A stretch of 64,000 nt of DNA from Rutpela maculata (Eukaryota; Arthropoda; Insecta; Coleoptera; Cerambycidae), in assembly GCA_936432065.2 (NCBI GenBank), contig OW386293.2:48517923-48581922 (forward strand), read 5' to 3'. Of this stretch, positions 11,466 through 21,881 are shown piece after piece. Positions within the stretch are counted from its first letter, which is position 1. Every line of letters begins with the position of its first letter. The position numbers and the translations under genes are program-made. The notes under the pieces were generated by a model. The model did no database searches. It had not been told where the DNA came from and was given only the letters and a program-made list of their open reading frames with translations.

Positions 11466-12258
11466 ACAATGGCCTTTGCAATAATAAAGAGCTGTGCAGG
11501 CAAGTGCAGCCTTGCTACAAACGCAATTCTTAGAGCACAGGGATTCAGCCTTACATCCGCACTTGATTAATTCCCTACAGCTTTTTCTTACTTCTGGTAC
11601 TGACATCCAAATTGGTTACCATGTCTCTTTGTTTCTTTTCCATCCAAAGTTAGCCAGAGTAGGTGCATTTGGGAGTGATTTCAAACTAGTTAAACCAGAT
11701 GCTAGATTGATAGATGCAGCGATTAGTGTGTTGAATGAGGGCATCCTGTGTGGGCGGTAGACTTTGCATTTTTACTTTTTTTCCTTGTATGAAGAGATGC
11801 TCTCTGAGCTTGTTGATGCTCTCAAGTTCTATTGTGCCATCGTACAGGATGCATGTGAATCGTTCTATAAGTTCATATGCCTTTGTTTTAGCATCTACTG
11901 GCTGAAATTGATATTTTGCAGATAAGATAAATCCTTCAGTGCCTGGAAAGTATGCTTTCCATGTCTTCCATGCTGACTTTTTCCCCTTACCAAAATTGAA
12001 CATTAGGTTTGTAAGTTTGTAGCTCGAAAAGATGCCTACTAGTACCATAATAACATCATCTGTGTCAACTGTACTTATGAGGATGTTGGTTGCACCCTTT
12101 TGTAATGCATCTAATATATGAAGACACATTCTGGTATCAGCTTCTTCGAGGTCAGTTTCAGACATCGGTGCACTGCTATTTTTTGAAATAACAGATTTAC
12201 CATAAGTGATGTATATTTTTTTTACCTTCTTGTACGTCATAAGCTGCGACTGCATCAC
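11466..12258 (-). pseudogene. transposon-borne PIN/FEN-like protein with cysteine-rich tail, broken
   Basis: The antisense frame from 12258 gives 190 residues with LEEADTRMCLHILDALQKG, STVDTDDVIM, a KKSAWKTW block, and an LPPTQDALIQHTNRCIYQ block. After a TAG at 11686-11688 and a frame-damaged stretch comes a cysteine cluster, CRELIKCGCKAESLC and CVCSKAALAC, resembling a tesmin/TSO1 CXC motif. I know this domain order from proteins carried by animal DNA transposons, where acidic residues suggest a FEN/PIN-type nuclease fold. Between NFGKG and KKSAW the usual central aspartate block is missing, so an internal deletion is likely. Function is inferred and the copy is inactive. Confidence 0.65.
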
Positions 12259-12672
12259 TTAGTAGGGTAAACAAACAAACAAAAAAAAAAACTAATAAAA
12301 AATACCACTGTCAGAAACACTGGAAGAAAATTGTGATGGCGTCGTATTTAGAAAGTCTGGATGCTTGTCTCTCGCAAAATATTAAAGTTACGAAACCAGA
12401 TCTAGTCTAGAGTTGTAGCAAATTTAGTATAGATTAAAATTGATTCGAATAGTGTTACTGTAAACCCAACCCACTCCCCCCCCCCCTCCCCTTAATTGAT
12501 AGCATTGAGGGTATGTAAGAACTCTGCAAAATTTGGCGCTTTAATCCAGCATGTCACGATTTTGCCTAGTATTTGCTCTAAGCCACCACACTATCAATCA
12601 TCTTGCAATAAAGCAGTTTATTTGCATTTTGAATGTCAAATATGTCAAAAAATATTTAAGAGAGACCTATAC

Positions 12673-14648
12673 TAGGGTGGTCCAAAATGCTTTGAAAAAT
12701 ATAAAAGTAAAAAATGTTTATCTCCACATTGTTGCCCTCGTTCCACTACGCAAAATTAATTACCTTACCAAAATTGGGACCAATCGGAGCATATTTAGGG
12801 GTTCCGAAAAATTGAACGTTACAGTTTAAAAAAAACGTTTTACAAGTTTTTTTAGACAAATTAATAAACTATTGAAAGGTGCTCTAAAAAACTTAATATA
12901 AAATTTTTGTTAGTTACTTACAGTTTACACAAGGTAGCAGCACCTCCTGTTGTTTGCAGAATAAATAGTTCAACAGTTTTTTGCTAGGTGGCAGCAGCAG
13001 TTTTGTTATGAGGTCATAGAAGAAAATGACAAGTCAACTTTCTCTTTTAAGGAAACTTTATTTCTTCACTGGGATGGCAAGCTACTTACAGATATTGCAG
13101 GAGGCACTGAAAAAGTTGACAGGTGGCGATACTTGTTACTGGTGGTGGGGATGAAAAATTACTAGGAGTTCCAAAGATTACTCGTGGAAGTGGTCAAGAA
13201 CAAGCTACTGCTTGTCTAAACACTCTGGATAACTGGAACCTGAGAGAAAACGTGCGTGCTTTAGTATTTGACACAACAGCTTCCAATACAGGTTTAAAAA
13301 ATGGAGCATGCGCTATTCTTGAAAAAAGTTTACAGACTAGTCTTGTATGGACTCCATGTAGGCACCATGTACTTGAAATTGTGCTCTTATCTGTTTTCAG
13401 TACAGCTTTTGGCGTTAGTAACGGTCCAGATGTGGCTATATTTAAGCGTTTTAGGAAACAATGGTCTCAGATTGACAAAGAAGTTTATTATCCAAGCAGC
13501 AATGATCTGTATCATTCTAATGAAGCAAAAAGGCTTAGGGAAGAAATGATGAACTACTATACTACAATTTTAAAAGACCCTCACCAGTCAAAGCAGTCTC
13601 GAGATGACTACTTAGAGCTTTTGCAGTTGTGTAATATCTTTCTTGGAGGTACCATCCCCGGGTCAAAAGTAAAGTTTCGAGCACCAGGTGGTTTACACAA
13701 TGCACGTTGGATGGCAAAGGCCATTTATTCTCTTAAAATCTATTTATTTAAAGATCAATTTAACCTAACATCTCGAGGAAAAGAAGGAATTACTGAAGTA
13801 TGCTTGTTTGTAGCTCTCATTTACGGCCGGCATTGGAACGAGGCATCCAAGGCTGAGAAAGCTGTTATGAATGATACTATTCTTTTAAAACAAATTAAAG
13901 CATACCCAAATTCTAATATTAAAAAAGCTACTTCTGTAGCATCTCGACGTCATTTGTGGTTTTTTTCTGAACATTTGGTTGGACTTTTTTGATTCTCGTG
14001 TTAGTGATGCCAATAAAATTGAGATGATTAAAAACCTATAGCACCCACCAAAGGCTAAAGCCCTTAAGAGAATAGAGAGTAAATTCTTTAACCATGATAG
14101 TTCTCTAGAGACATACTTTACGCAGCGAACCACTGAAGTCCTTAACATCCCTCATACAAACGGGAAAGAAAAAGATGCTTCTTTTCTTTGTAAGGATCCT
14201 AAGTTATGGTCTTCTGATCCCAACTACGTTGAACTAAAAGAGAGAGTACACAAAATGAAAGTAGTAAATGATTGTGCCGAAAGAGGTATTGCTTTAATCC
14301 AAACATATAACACAAACATCACAAAGAATGAAGAACAGCTTCAATATCTTCTTCGGCTTGTTCAATTGCACAGGTCACGGTTTCCTACTTGCAAGAAAGC
14401 AACGCTGATCGCTGATGGTGTTTAATAACAAACAAGAACAAACTTCTTATAAATAAAAAAATTTTCTCAAAATATCGTCTTTTTTGGTAAAAACGTAGGT
14501 CTGACCTTAGAAGTGTTCATTTTTCGGAACCTCTAAATATTGACCAATTCACCTAATTTTTTTTTTTCTCAGCTTTTTATTACCATATGGAATAGGGGCG
14601 AGCATGTGGAGAATATGTTTTAAAAAAAAAATTTTTTGGACCACCCTA
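12673..14648 (+). mobile_element. hAT-like DNA transposon, 1976 bp, perfect 8-bp target duplication
   Basis: Inverted ends tagggtggtccaaaa at 12673 and ggaccaccctа-type complement ending at 14648. The same 8 bases, acctatac, flank both sides (12665-12672, 14649-14656). An 8-bp duplication and TAGGG terminus fit the hAT superfamily. It interrupts the right arm of element A, whose left arm reads through this point intact. It carries a broken transposase-like gene at 13060-14424. Confidence 0.85.
13060..14424 (+). pseudogene. hAT-like transposase (RNase H fold), two breaks
   Basis: An opening LHWDGKLLTDIAGG segment (from about 13060) breaks frame near 13117 and continues as 289 codons from 13123. 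Landmarks are LLGVPKITRGSGQEQA, a first acidic block LVFDTTASNTG, the CRHHVLEIVL block, GPDVAIFKRF, and APGGLHNARWMAKAIYSLK. The frame ends at a TGA (13990-13992) but homology resumes one base away with FFDSRVSDANKIE and continues to VVNDCAERGIALIQ and LQYLLRLVQLHRS, the usual C-terminal dimerisation-like region. A CxxH-type block after the first acidic residue and a late RW are hAT-like. I know the family as a widespread animal transposase-like protein; its exact clade is uncertain. The two frame breaks make it inactive. Confidence 0.7.
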
Positions 14649-15023
14649 ACCTATACATTATACAATGTTATATATTTGAAATCAGGGGAAACAAGACTTC
14701 TCGAAAATGCAATAATATATAGGGTGTTCCATTTAAAAAAACATTTATTTCGTATCATGTGACTTATACATGATACTTTTTTTATCAATAAAATATAAGA
14801 AAGATCCTACAACTTTTATACGAAACTTTTTTTCTATTTTCAATAATAACAGAAATAAGGGGGGGGTCAATATACAGTGAATAATTCTGTACCTACTTAA
14901 AATCGTCTCCGAAATTCAAAAATGCAAAAATATTCCATTTGAATTTTCAAACGCAGGGCCATTTTCGGAGAAACCGGTATAGTCATGGAAAAGTGTCAAA
15001 TAATGAATAATTGACCATTTATA

Positions 15024-15790
15024 CAGGGTCCGCTACTTAAAACCCCCATTTCCTATGCCCGCAACTTTTTTATTTTTTATGCAACGGCCATGTCCAGCAC
15101 ATTAAATTGTAGGTATTTCTAAGTTCTAAATGTGCATAGGAAGCGATCCAAAAAATTTTAAAAAAATTGGTTACGATCATAAACTTAATTTCCTTGAATA
15201 TTTTTTTACCTCACCCCAAATTTGTTGAAGCTGTTTGATAAAGTTTTGAATTAGTATTAATTTAAGCTATTAGATCATATCAGAGGTTTTTTGACTTTTT
15301 AGAAAACAAAACACTTCTTTTGATACAAAATTAAAATTTTTACAAAAAAAATATAAATTTAGTGGTAATAGATGTGTATTGCTACCAATAAATTATTTTT
15401 CTATTTTTGCTGGTTATTTTTGGGTATACTGACAATGGAAATAACAATTATTATACAAAACTATTAAAAAAAGAATCATAAAAATAATTCTTTCTTACGT
15501 TAACTATAAAATCAAAAATAATTTCCCAGATGACGTAATAACGTAAATTAAAGCTAAAATCGTATTTTTTATCAAACAGCTTTAACAAATTGCATGTACC
15601 GGGTGAGGTACATGCAAATATTCAAAGTTATTAATTTATTATCTCAATATTTTTTCAAAACATTTTTTTGGATTGCTCTGTATGCATATTTAAGAACTTA
15701 AAAATACCTACAATTTGATGCAACGCGCGGCTGTTTCTGAACAAATAAAAAGTTGTGGGCCTGGGATGTTTTAAGTGGCGGACTACCCCT
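15024..15790. mobile_element. 0.77-kb MITE nested in right arm of element A
   Basis: Left end cagggtccgctacttaaaac and right end ggcggactacccctg are inverted copies, with about 200 bases of inverted similarity inward (gcccgcaactttttattttt against aataaaaagttgtgggc; ttgtaggtatttctaagttc against gaacttaaaaatacctacaa). The interior contains no open frame. The flanking right-arm sequence of element A continues across it. Confidence 0.75.
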
Positions 15791-15867
15791 GCCAAGTTTG
15801 AGCCTTATACCTCGAAAAGTCTGGAAGCTATGGCTTGTTTAATGATTCCGTTGACATCCGTTATAAA

Positions 15868-16257
15868 TTATTTTAAACACGCAGCATTAGAAATGTTTCT
15901 AAAATATTAATGGAATTTACTGGTCCATGGATTATAAGAAATTGTGTAATTTACAGATTATTATTTATTCCAATTTAATAAAAATCAGCTTAGTTTTTTT
16001 ACTGGCGAAATTTTATTTCAAAAATACATTACTATATGATTACGCAATAAAAACATTGTAATTAAAAAACCATATTTTGGGTATTTAGCAGATAACTTCC
16101 AAAGAAACCGTTCGGTCTTTTCTTATAAATAATGTTTTCTCATAATGATGTAAGCGGAAATATAAGATATTTATTTTTAAAAACATTGTAAGAGCCCACG
16201 CAATCTAATATTAAAAAAATATTTCATTGCAATTATACTGCGTTGAACAATAATAAC
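15868..16257. other. intron spacer between elements
   Basis: AT-rich, no open frame, no repeat found. It separates element A from the next palindromic element. Confidence 0.45.
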
Positions 16258-16453
16258 ACAGCCCCACAAAAAAAAGTTCAGACCAGCGAACCAGACCCAT
16301 GTATCCCTATGTATTTTCGGTCGCTGAATCCGAATCCGAGGTCAAAAAAATTCGTACACCCCCAAAATCTTGAGCTAGAGCCAAAAAACACCCCTGGACT
16401 GGGGTAAAAAGAATATTAAGCTACGAGAATAGTTGATTGGCTGAAATTGCGTA

Positions 16454-17005
16454 GTACTCTAAAATAGAACTAGAAACTTACGTATCATTAACGCCCTACA
16501 GTGTCAACCCTCAGAGGGTGTGAAAACTACCCCCTAAACTAAAAAGTTACAGTATAAAAATGTAGTGTAAAAATTCGAAACACCTGCGTTGTGTGGAAGT
16601 GAGAAGAAACTAGACTATGTTCGACGCTATGCTTGAAAACCAGCCCCACGGGGTTGCGAGATACCACCCCTATATCTGTAGGATGCTGGAAAAACAGAGA
16701 GAAACTAACCGGATTTACATTTTTATGCTATGATTAGCAAAAATCGTGATGCACACTTCCAGTGTCCTACGGATATAGGGTAGCATCTCGCAACCCCATG
16801 GGGGTGGTTTTCAAGCACAGCGCCGAACATAGTCTAGTTTCTTCTCACTTCCACACAACGTAGGTGTTTCGAATTTTTATAGAAGTCACTGTAACTTTTT
16901 ATAGATAAATCTTACATAGGGGGTAGTTTTCACACCATCTAAGGGTTGACACTGTAGGGCGTTGATGGTACGTAAGTTTCTAGTTCTATTTTAGAGTACT
17001 ACGCA
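16454..17005. repeat. 550-bp foldback inside family P copy 1
   Basis: Left arm from gcgtagtactctaaaataga to about 16690 is matched in reverse complement by 16760-17005. Shared blocks include gaacatagtctagtttcttc, ctcgcaacccc and gggttgacactgtagggcgt. The arms are over 220 bases long with a roughly 70-base loop. Confidence 0.85.
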
Positions 17006-17286
17006 AAATAGAAATCCTGTCGGATTTTACATTTTCTCTTGTTTTGTGTCCTTTATACTTAAGGGTGGTTGTTCTCAACCCTATACGGGCAGTTTATGAA
17101 GATTACGTCAGATCTGATGCACTTTAACAAAACTTAGACCTTTCGAGCTTTTTCAACAGTTACTGCTGTTTTGGATCGATTTTTTTATAAATGGGGGCTA
17201 GTTTTCACCCCTCACTGGGGGTGTATTTCATATCTATTGTATATTGTATTGTAAACCCAACAAATTATGATAGACTTCACGGCGAG

Positions 17287-20151
17287 ATGTGGAGTATATT
17301 CCACATTAATATACAGTGCGTATCAAATAAAATCAACTTACTAGAATTATCACTGAGCAAATATAATCCCACCTTTTTATGTCTAAGCGAGCATTGGCAA
17401 AGCAAAGATAAATTAAAATCTACGCATATAAATGGATACACTTTAATTAGTGACTACTGCCGTGAAAAGCATATTCATGGTGGAACAGTTATATTTGCAA
17501 AGGAAAACGTAGCTTTTCTCTGTAGACCTGTGGGATACCTTAATAGATTATCAATCGAATTATGTATTGAATGCTCAGCCATAACATTTAACAAAAACAT
17601 TTGTATAATAAGTATTTATAGACCTCCATCAGGTGACTTTGAGATGTTTGTAATGCAATTTTCCAAATTGCTAACTAAGGCGTTGTCAGAATATAAATTT
17701 GTCGTCATTAGTGGTGATCTGAATATAAACAGTAATGAAAATACAGTTTACTCTAGAGTTTTGTCGGATATATTTATGTCATTTAATCTAACTTCGTTAG
17801 TCTCTGAACCTACACGTATAGCCTCAAACAATTGTCATATTACGCAAACGTCAATAGACTATGTCATCACTAATCACCCAGAATTTACCAAATGTATCAA
17901 TTTCGACCCTGGTTTGTCGGATCATCACGGTCAATTAGTACACTGTAATCCTCCTCTTAATATTACTGAGAATGTAAATGTATCACCCTTTATATCATAC
18001 AAAAAAATTAACCAACAATCAATAAACGAATTTAAATATTTGTTTAAGGGTTATTCTTTATTATCAGCTAGTAATGACATTGACGTTATTTTTGACGATT
18101 TTTTTCACCATTTTATCTGGTGTTTTAATGTAGCTTGCACAAAAAATAGTACAAATAATAAAAAACAGATCTCTGGCAAAATTAAATTCTCCTCTAAATT
18201 AAACAACGATTTAAAAGAACTAGAAAAATTAAGCTGGCTTAAAAAACATCTTGGAGATGAACAAATAACAGAAAAATACAAAACATCGAAGAAACAATTA
18301 CAAAAAGATATTCGTGATGAAAAGGTAACACATTATGAAAATATAATTAATAACTCAACCAATAGAACAAAAACTGTTTGGACTATAATTAATAACTTGA
18401 AACATAATTCTTCTAATAAAAACAATAATATTACATGTATTAAATGCGATAATTTGGAGATCAATGACCCAAAGCAAATTGCAGATACATTTGGAGACTA
18501 TTTGTCTAATATTGTTAACAATAAAATCACCAGTCACTTTGGTAGTAATATTTCATCGGTGTGCACATCACCTTTATTTATTGCTAAAACCATGTTTTTT
18601 GCCCCAGTTACTGAACAAGAAATTGTACAAATTATCAAAAACTTACCTAACAAAAAATCCACCGGCTTGGATGAAGTACCCGTTAAATTAATTAAGGAAT
18701 GTTGTAATGAATTATCAAAAATCCTCGTTGATATAATTAATTTATCTGTTTCACTAGGACAGTTTCCTCAAGCTTTAAAAAATGCGGCAATTATCCCCAT
18801 ATTTAAAAAAGGTGATCAATTTAATGTCGAGAATTACCGCCCTATATCACTACTGAGTATTTTTTCGAAAATTTTTGAAAAAGTAGTATATAATAGAATA
18901 TTACATTTTTTAAACCAAAATAATATTTTAACAAACTCGCAGCATGGATTTAGACCGGGACTCTCGACTGAATCGGGAACGGTAGAGCTAATTCAGCACA
19001 TAAATAATAAATTAGATGACAATCAACATGTTGTTGCTGTATTATTTGATCTAACGCGAGCATTTGACACTATTGATAAAAATTTTGTATGTGATAAAAT
19101 ATCCAATATGGGCTTCCGAGGACCTATAAATAAATGGGTAAAATCATTTTTATCGGAAAGAAAAATAATCGTAAAAATAAATGATATTAAATCAGACATA
19201 TTTGACATTAATATTGGAACTCCCCAGGGGAGCGTATTAGGGCCGTTAATCTTCTTATTATTTATTAACGATTTGCCCAACTACATAACTCAGGGGAAGG
19301 TATTTATGTATGCTGATGATACGACCATTGTAGTATCTGATACAAATCCTGAGCTCGTTAAAAGAAAGGTTCACATAATATTAGAAGAATTCAGCCACTG
19401 GTGTAACAGAAATCGTCTAATAATGAATTATGCGAAAACTGTTTCCATTGAATTCAAACATCGACGAAGTTCTACAGATACTAACTATATATTTTCATTT
19501 AACAATCAAATTATAAATACTGAAAATTCAGCTTCTTTTCTAGGAATAACCCTTGATAGTCACTTGGAGTGGGGTAAACAAATTGAAAATGTATGTGCTA
19601 AAATTAACAAGAGCTTTTATGTCATAAATTCATTAAAAAATAATTTAAATACTAATACACTTTTGAATGTATATTACTCATTTGTTTATTCCGCAATTTC
19701 TTACAATATTATAGTGTGGGGTCAATCTAGTCAAACATGTAGAATATTTATTATTCAAAAAAGGATACTTAGGCTAATCTTTAATCTTGATTTTAATCAA
19801 TCGTGTCGTGAAATATTTAGAAAACATACAATTTTGACGGTGACATCTATATATTTGATGAAACTCTTGACGTATATTTATGTAAATAGGAACAAATCTA
19901 TTCAAAATGGAGATTTCCACACATACCCTACAAGGGGAAGAAATTTAATTTCTTTAAAAAAACATAACCACGAGTTCTACAAAAAGTCACCCATTAACTC
20001 GGGTTGTCGAATTTTTAATTCTTTGCCAGATCAAATTAGAAATTCTGTTTCAGTAGACAGCTTTAAGAACCGCCTTAAAAAACTCTTAATAAGTAATTCG
20101 TTTTATACTTTAAATGAATTTATTATTTTTTTAAGCACCAAAGTCGCCTGA
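17287..20151 (+). CDS. non-LTR retrotransposon endonuclease-reverse transcriptase
   Basis: The open frame runs from 17191, but homology starts near the ATG at 17287 (MWSIFHINIQ), giving 954 codons without interruption. An APE-type endonuclease comes first: FHINIQ, LSEHW, SIYRPPSG, ISGDLNIN, SIDYVITN and LSDHHGQLV. The reverse transcriptase follows: NYRPISLLS, GFRPGLSTESG, FDLTRAFDTID, GTPQGSVLGPLIFLLFIND and the catalytic YADD at 19309-19320. This is the ORF2 of a jockey/CR1-group element. No ORF1 is seen upstream, so the copy is 5'-truncated. An intact frame suggests recent insertion. It nicks DNA and copies its own RNA at the target in family members. Confidence 0.9.
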   Translation: MWSIFHINIQCVSNKINLLELSLSKYNPTFLCLSEHWQSKDKLKSTHINGYTLISDYCREKHIHGGTVIFAKENVAFLCRPVGYLNRLSIELCIECSAITFNKNICIISIYRPPSGDFEMFVMQFSKLLTKALSEYKFVVISGDLNINSNENTVYSRVLSDIFMSFNLTSLVSEPTRIASNNCHITQTSIDYVITNHPEFTKCINFDPGLSDHHGQLVHCNPPLNITENVNVSPFISYKKINQQSINEFKYLFKGYSLLSASNDIDVIFDDFFHHFIWCFNVACTKNSTNNKKQISGKIKFSSKLNNDLKELEKLSWLKKHLGDEQITEKYKTSKKQLQKDIRDEKVTHYENIINNSTNRTKTVWTIINNLKHNSSNKNNNITCIKCDNLEINDPKQIADTFGDYLSNIVNNKITSHFGSNISSVCTSPLFIAKTMFFAPVTEQEIVQIIKNLPNKKSTGLDEVPVKLIKECCNELSKILVDIINLSVSLGQFPQALKNAAIIPIFKKGDQFNVENYRPISLLSIFSKIFEKVVYNRILHFLNQNNILTNSQHGFRPGLSTESGTVELIQHINNKLDDNQHVVAVLFDLTRAFDTIDKNFVCDKISNMGFRGPINKWVKSFLSERKIIVKINDIKSDIFDINIGTPQGSVLGPLIFLLFINDLPNYITQGKVFMYADDTTIVVSDTNPELVKRKVHIILEEFSHWCNRNRLIMNYAKTVSIEFKHRRSSTDTNYIFSFNNQIINTENSASFLGITLDSHLEWGKQIENVCAKINKSFYVINSLKNNLNTNTLLNVYYSFVYSAISYNIIVWGQSSQTCRIFIIQKRILRLIFNLDFNQSCREIFRKHTILTVTSIYLMKLLTYIYVNRNKSIQNGDFHTYPTRGRNLISLKKHNHEFYKKSPINSGCRIFNSLPDQIRNSVSVDSFKNRLKKLLISNSFYTLNEFIIFLSTKVA

Positions 20152-20421
20152 AGGGGCTACAGTTTGTTTGTAAGTTGTTCTTTCTTTTATTTATTTTTTA
20201 ATCTTGTGTATGTCCCATGCTTCGAATGTTTTTACACTCAGACATATTTATTGTTTTTACAAATTTTTATTTATACCTATATACACTATTATTACGCATA
20301 ATATTGTAGATATTAATGTTATTATACGCTGTTAACACAGCTCTCAATTTTTGACATGTCTCATCTATTGTATAAAATAGCTAAAGAGATCAATAAAGAT
20401 ATTATTATTATATTATTATTA
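20152..20421 (+). other. 3' UTR and (ATT)n tail of the non-LTR retrotransposon
   Basis: Non-coding sequence after the stop leads to ATT-type simple repeats at about 20397-20421 preceded by gatcaataaagat, a typical microsatellite-like 3' end for CR1/jockey-group elements. Beyond it the palindromic family P arm resumes. Confidence 0.65.
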
Positions 20422-20937
20422 TGTACGCTGCTGTTTAACCTTAATTTGTATAATTCGATAGATTAGGATGTAACAACTATTCTCGTAGCTTAATATTCTT
20501 TTTACCCCAGTCCAGGGGTGTTTTTTGGCTCTAGCTCAAGATTTTGGGGGTGTACGAATTTTTTTGACCTCGGATTCGGATTCAGCGACCGAGAATACAT
20601 AGGGATACATGGGTCTGGTTCGCTGGTCTGAACTTTTTTTTTTTTTTGTGGGGCTGTGTAATCAGATTGCTATTGCTATTGCCTATTGTAATAAAAAGAA
20701 AAACGGCATAAAGAAGATTAAAATCGGTCAACATCTTCCGTTCGCGCATCGTACTTTTAAAGTTTATGAAAAATTGCAAAAATTACGATATTTTGTAATT
20801 TTTTTCTGTTAGTTAAAATTTTAAAATAAACACGCTTTAATTTTTTATGCTTGTTTTATGGTTTAACTAACCTAAGTAAATTAAATTCTGATCAATAATC
20901 TTATTTTTTTTTTCGTTCGCATAACGTCTTAGAAAAA

Positions 20938-21350
20938 ACCGCTGCCCAAGGAATCACTACTTCCACATCCAGATTTTCTCTCCAAGTCACTCACAACGAA
21001 AAAACTTTGTATGTGGAAATAATTGTTTATGCAACTTTAATAATATAATATTTGAAATCCTCTACCCCAAAAACCCATAAAACGATACCCCACATCGGTA
21101 GTGAGGTGGGGGTGGTGATAGGGGGGTGGTAGTGGGGGTTGATGAAGTAAAAAAATATTTTGAGGTTTCTGGTCCTTGTACACACACTACATCGCATTTT
21201 TTTCATCCCCTTTAATAATGGGGGGTGATAAAGGAGTTGGCTAATGCCAACATTTATTTTGAAACCTTAGCTTCTCTTGTATATACTAAATACCAATTTT
21301 ATGGACCCTTGCCTGCTTGATTTACCTATTTACACCAAATTTACCCCATT
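20938..21350 (-). repeat. dispersed repeat family R, copy 2
   Basis: Reverse-complement copy of the 3' part of the family at 51180-51530: ccgctgcccaaggaatcact, acttccacatccag, then tcactcacaacgaaaaaact and the accccacatc and gtggtagtggggg blocks. It is inserted directly after the left arm of element B. Confidence 0.75.
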
Positions 21351-21881
21351 TTACCCCCAACAATAATAATGTAATAATTTTGAACAGGTACCTATAATCA
21401 ATATTTTCGCAGTTTTTAACAACAATAATAAATTATTTTAAATAAATTCATTATGCACATGTGCAGCTTTCTCTTTGCACGCCACTGACGGCTTTATATA
21501 AACAAATAACATATACAAATAATATACCAATAGATAGAAAAAATAATGGTCTTTATTTTTTATATCTTGTAGAATTTTGATTTATTGGGCCGTTTTAGAG
21601 GTATAGCCAAACATGTGTCGTTGTTGGAAGGCTTCTCACCCTTTTTTTTGTTGCGGGGCCTTAAAAAAAGACAATAGCAAAAAGCAAATGGAGGGTCATA
21701 TGCAAAATTTTATACTCTATCGAATGGCGCCAAGATCATTCCTCTAGCTCCTACAGTATTTGAGAAAAAATATATATATAGGCAGATACAGGTTGCCCCT
21801 TTGAGGGGAGGCAGGGGGAGCAGGCATGATTTCTCGAGGTGGGTCTTTTCGAAAATCTACTTATTTTGACTAGTTCTATTC

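Larger units (their letters stand above)
9505..15867. mobile_element. long-inverted-repeat element A with three nested insertions
   Basis: Outer ends share ggtgtcaacggaatcatt: forward at about 9509, reverse complement at 15841-15860. Arms of about 1.1 kb follow. Left arm is 9505-10294 plus 10852-11190; right arm, read inward, is 15867-15791, 15023-14657, 12664-12300. Matching blocks include 9650-9710 with 14890-14940, 10000-10230 with 14660-14880, 10230-10294 with 12600-12664 and 10852-11190 with 12310-12600. The gaps in these matches are exactly where other elements were inserted (10295-10851, 12673-14648, 15024-15790). The unpaired core, about 11190-12300, carries the antisense PIN/FEN-like pseudogene. 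The superfamily is not known to me. Confidence 0.82.
16258..20660. mobile_element. palindromic family P element, copy 1, split by a retrotransposon
   Basis: The left terminal 175 bases (acacagccccacaaaa at 16258) reappear in reverse complement at 20478-20660, ending ttgtggggctgtgt. Both arms share ccctatgtattttcggtcgc-like text, the gaatccgaatccgaggtc motif and the ggggtgttttttggctctag block. A second foldback (16454-17005) and a non-LTR retrotransposon lie between the arms. The same gaatccgaatccg motif and acacagcc ends recur at 55703-56520 and 62725, defining a family. Confidence 0.82.

Noticed and set aside
18355..19280. Short antisense frames in the retrotransposon
   Set aside because: Shadows of the long sense frame.
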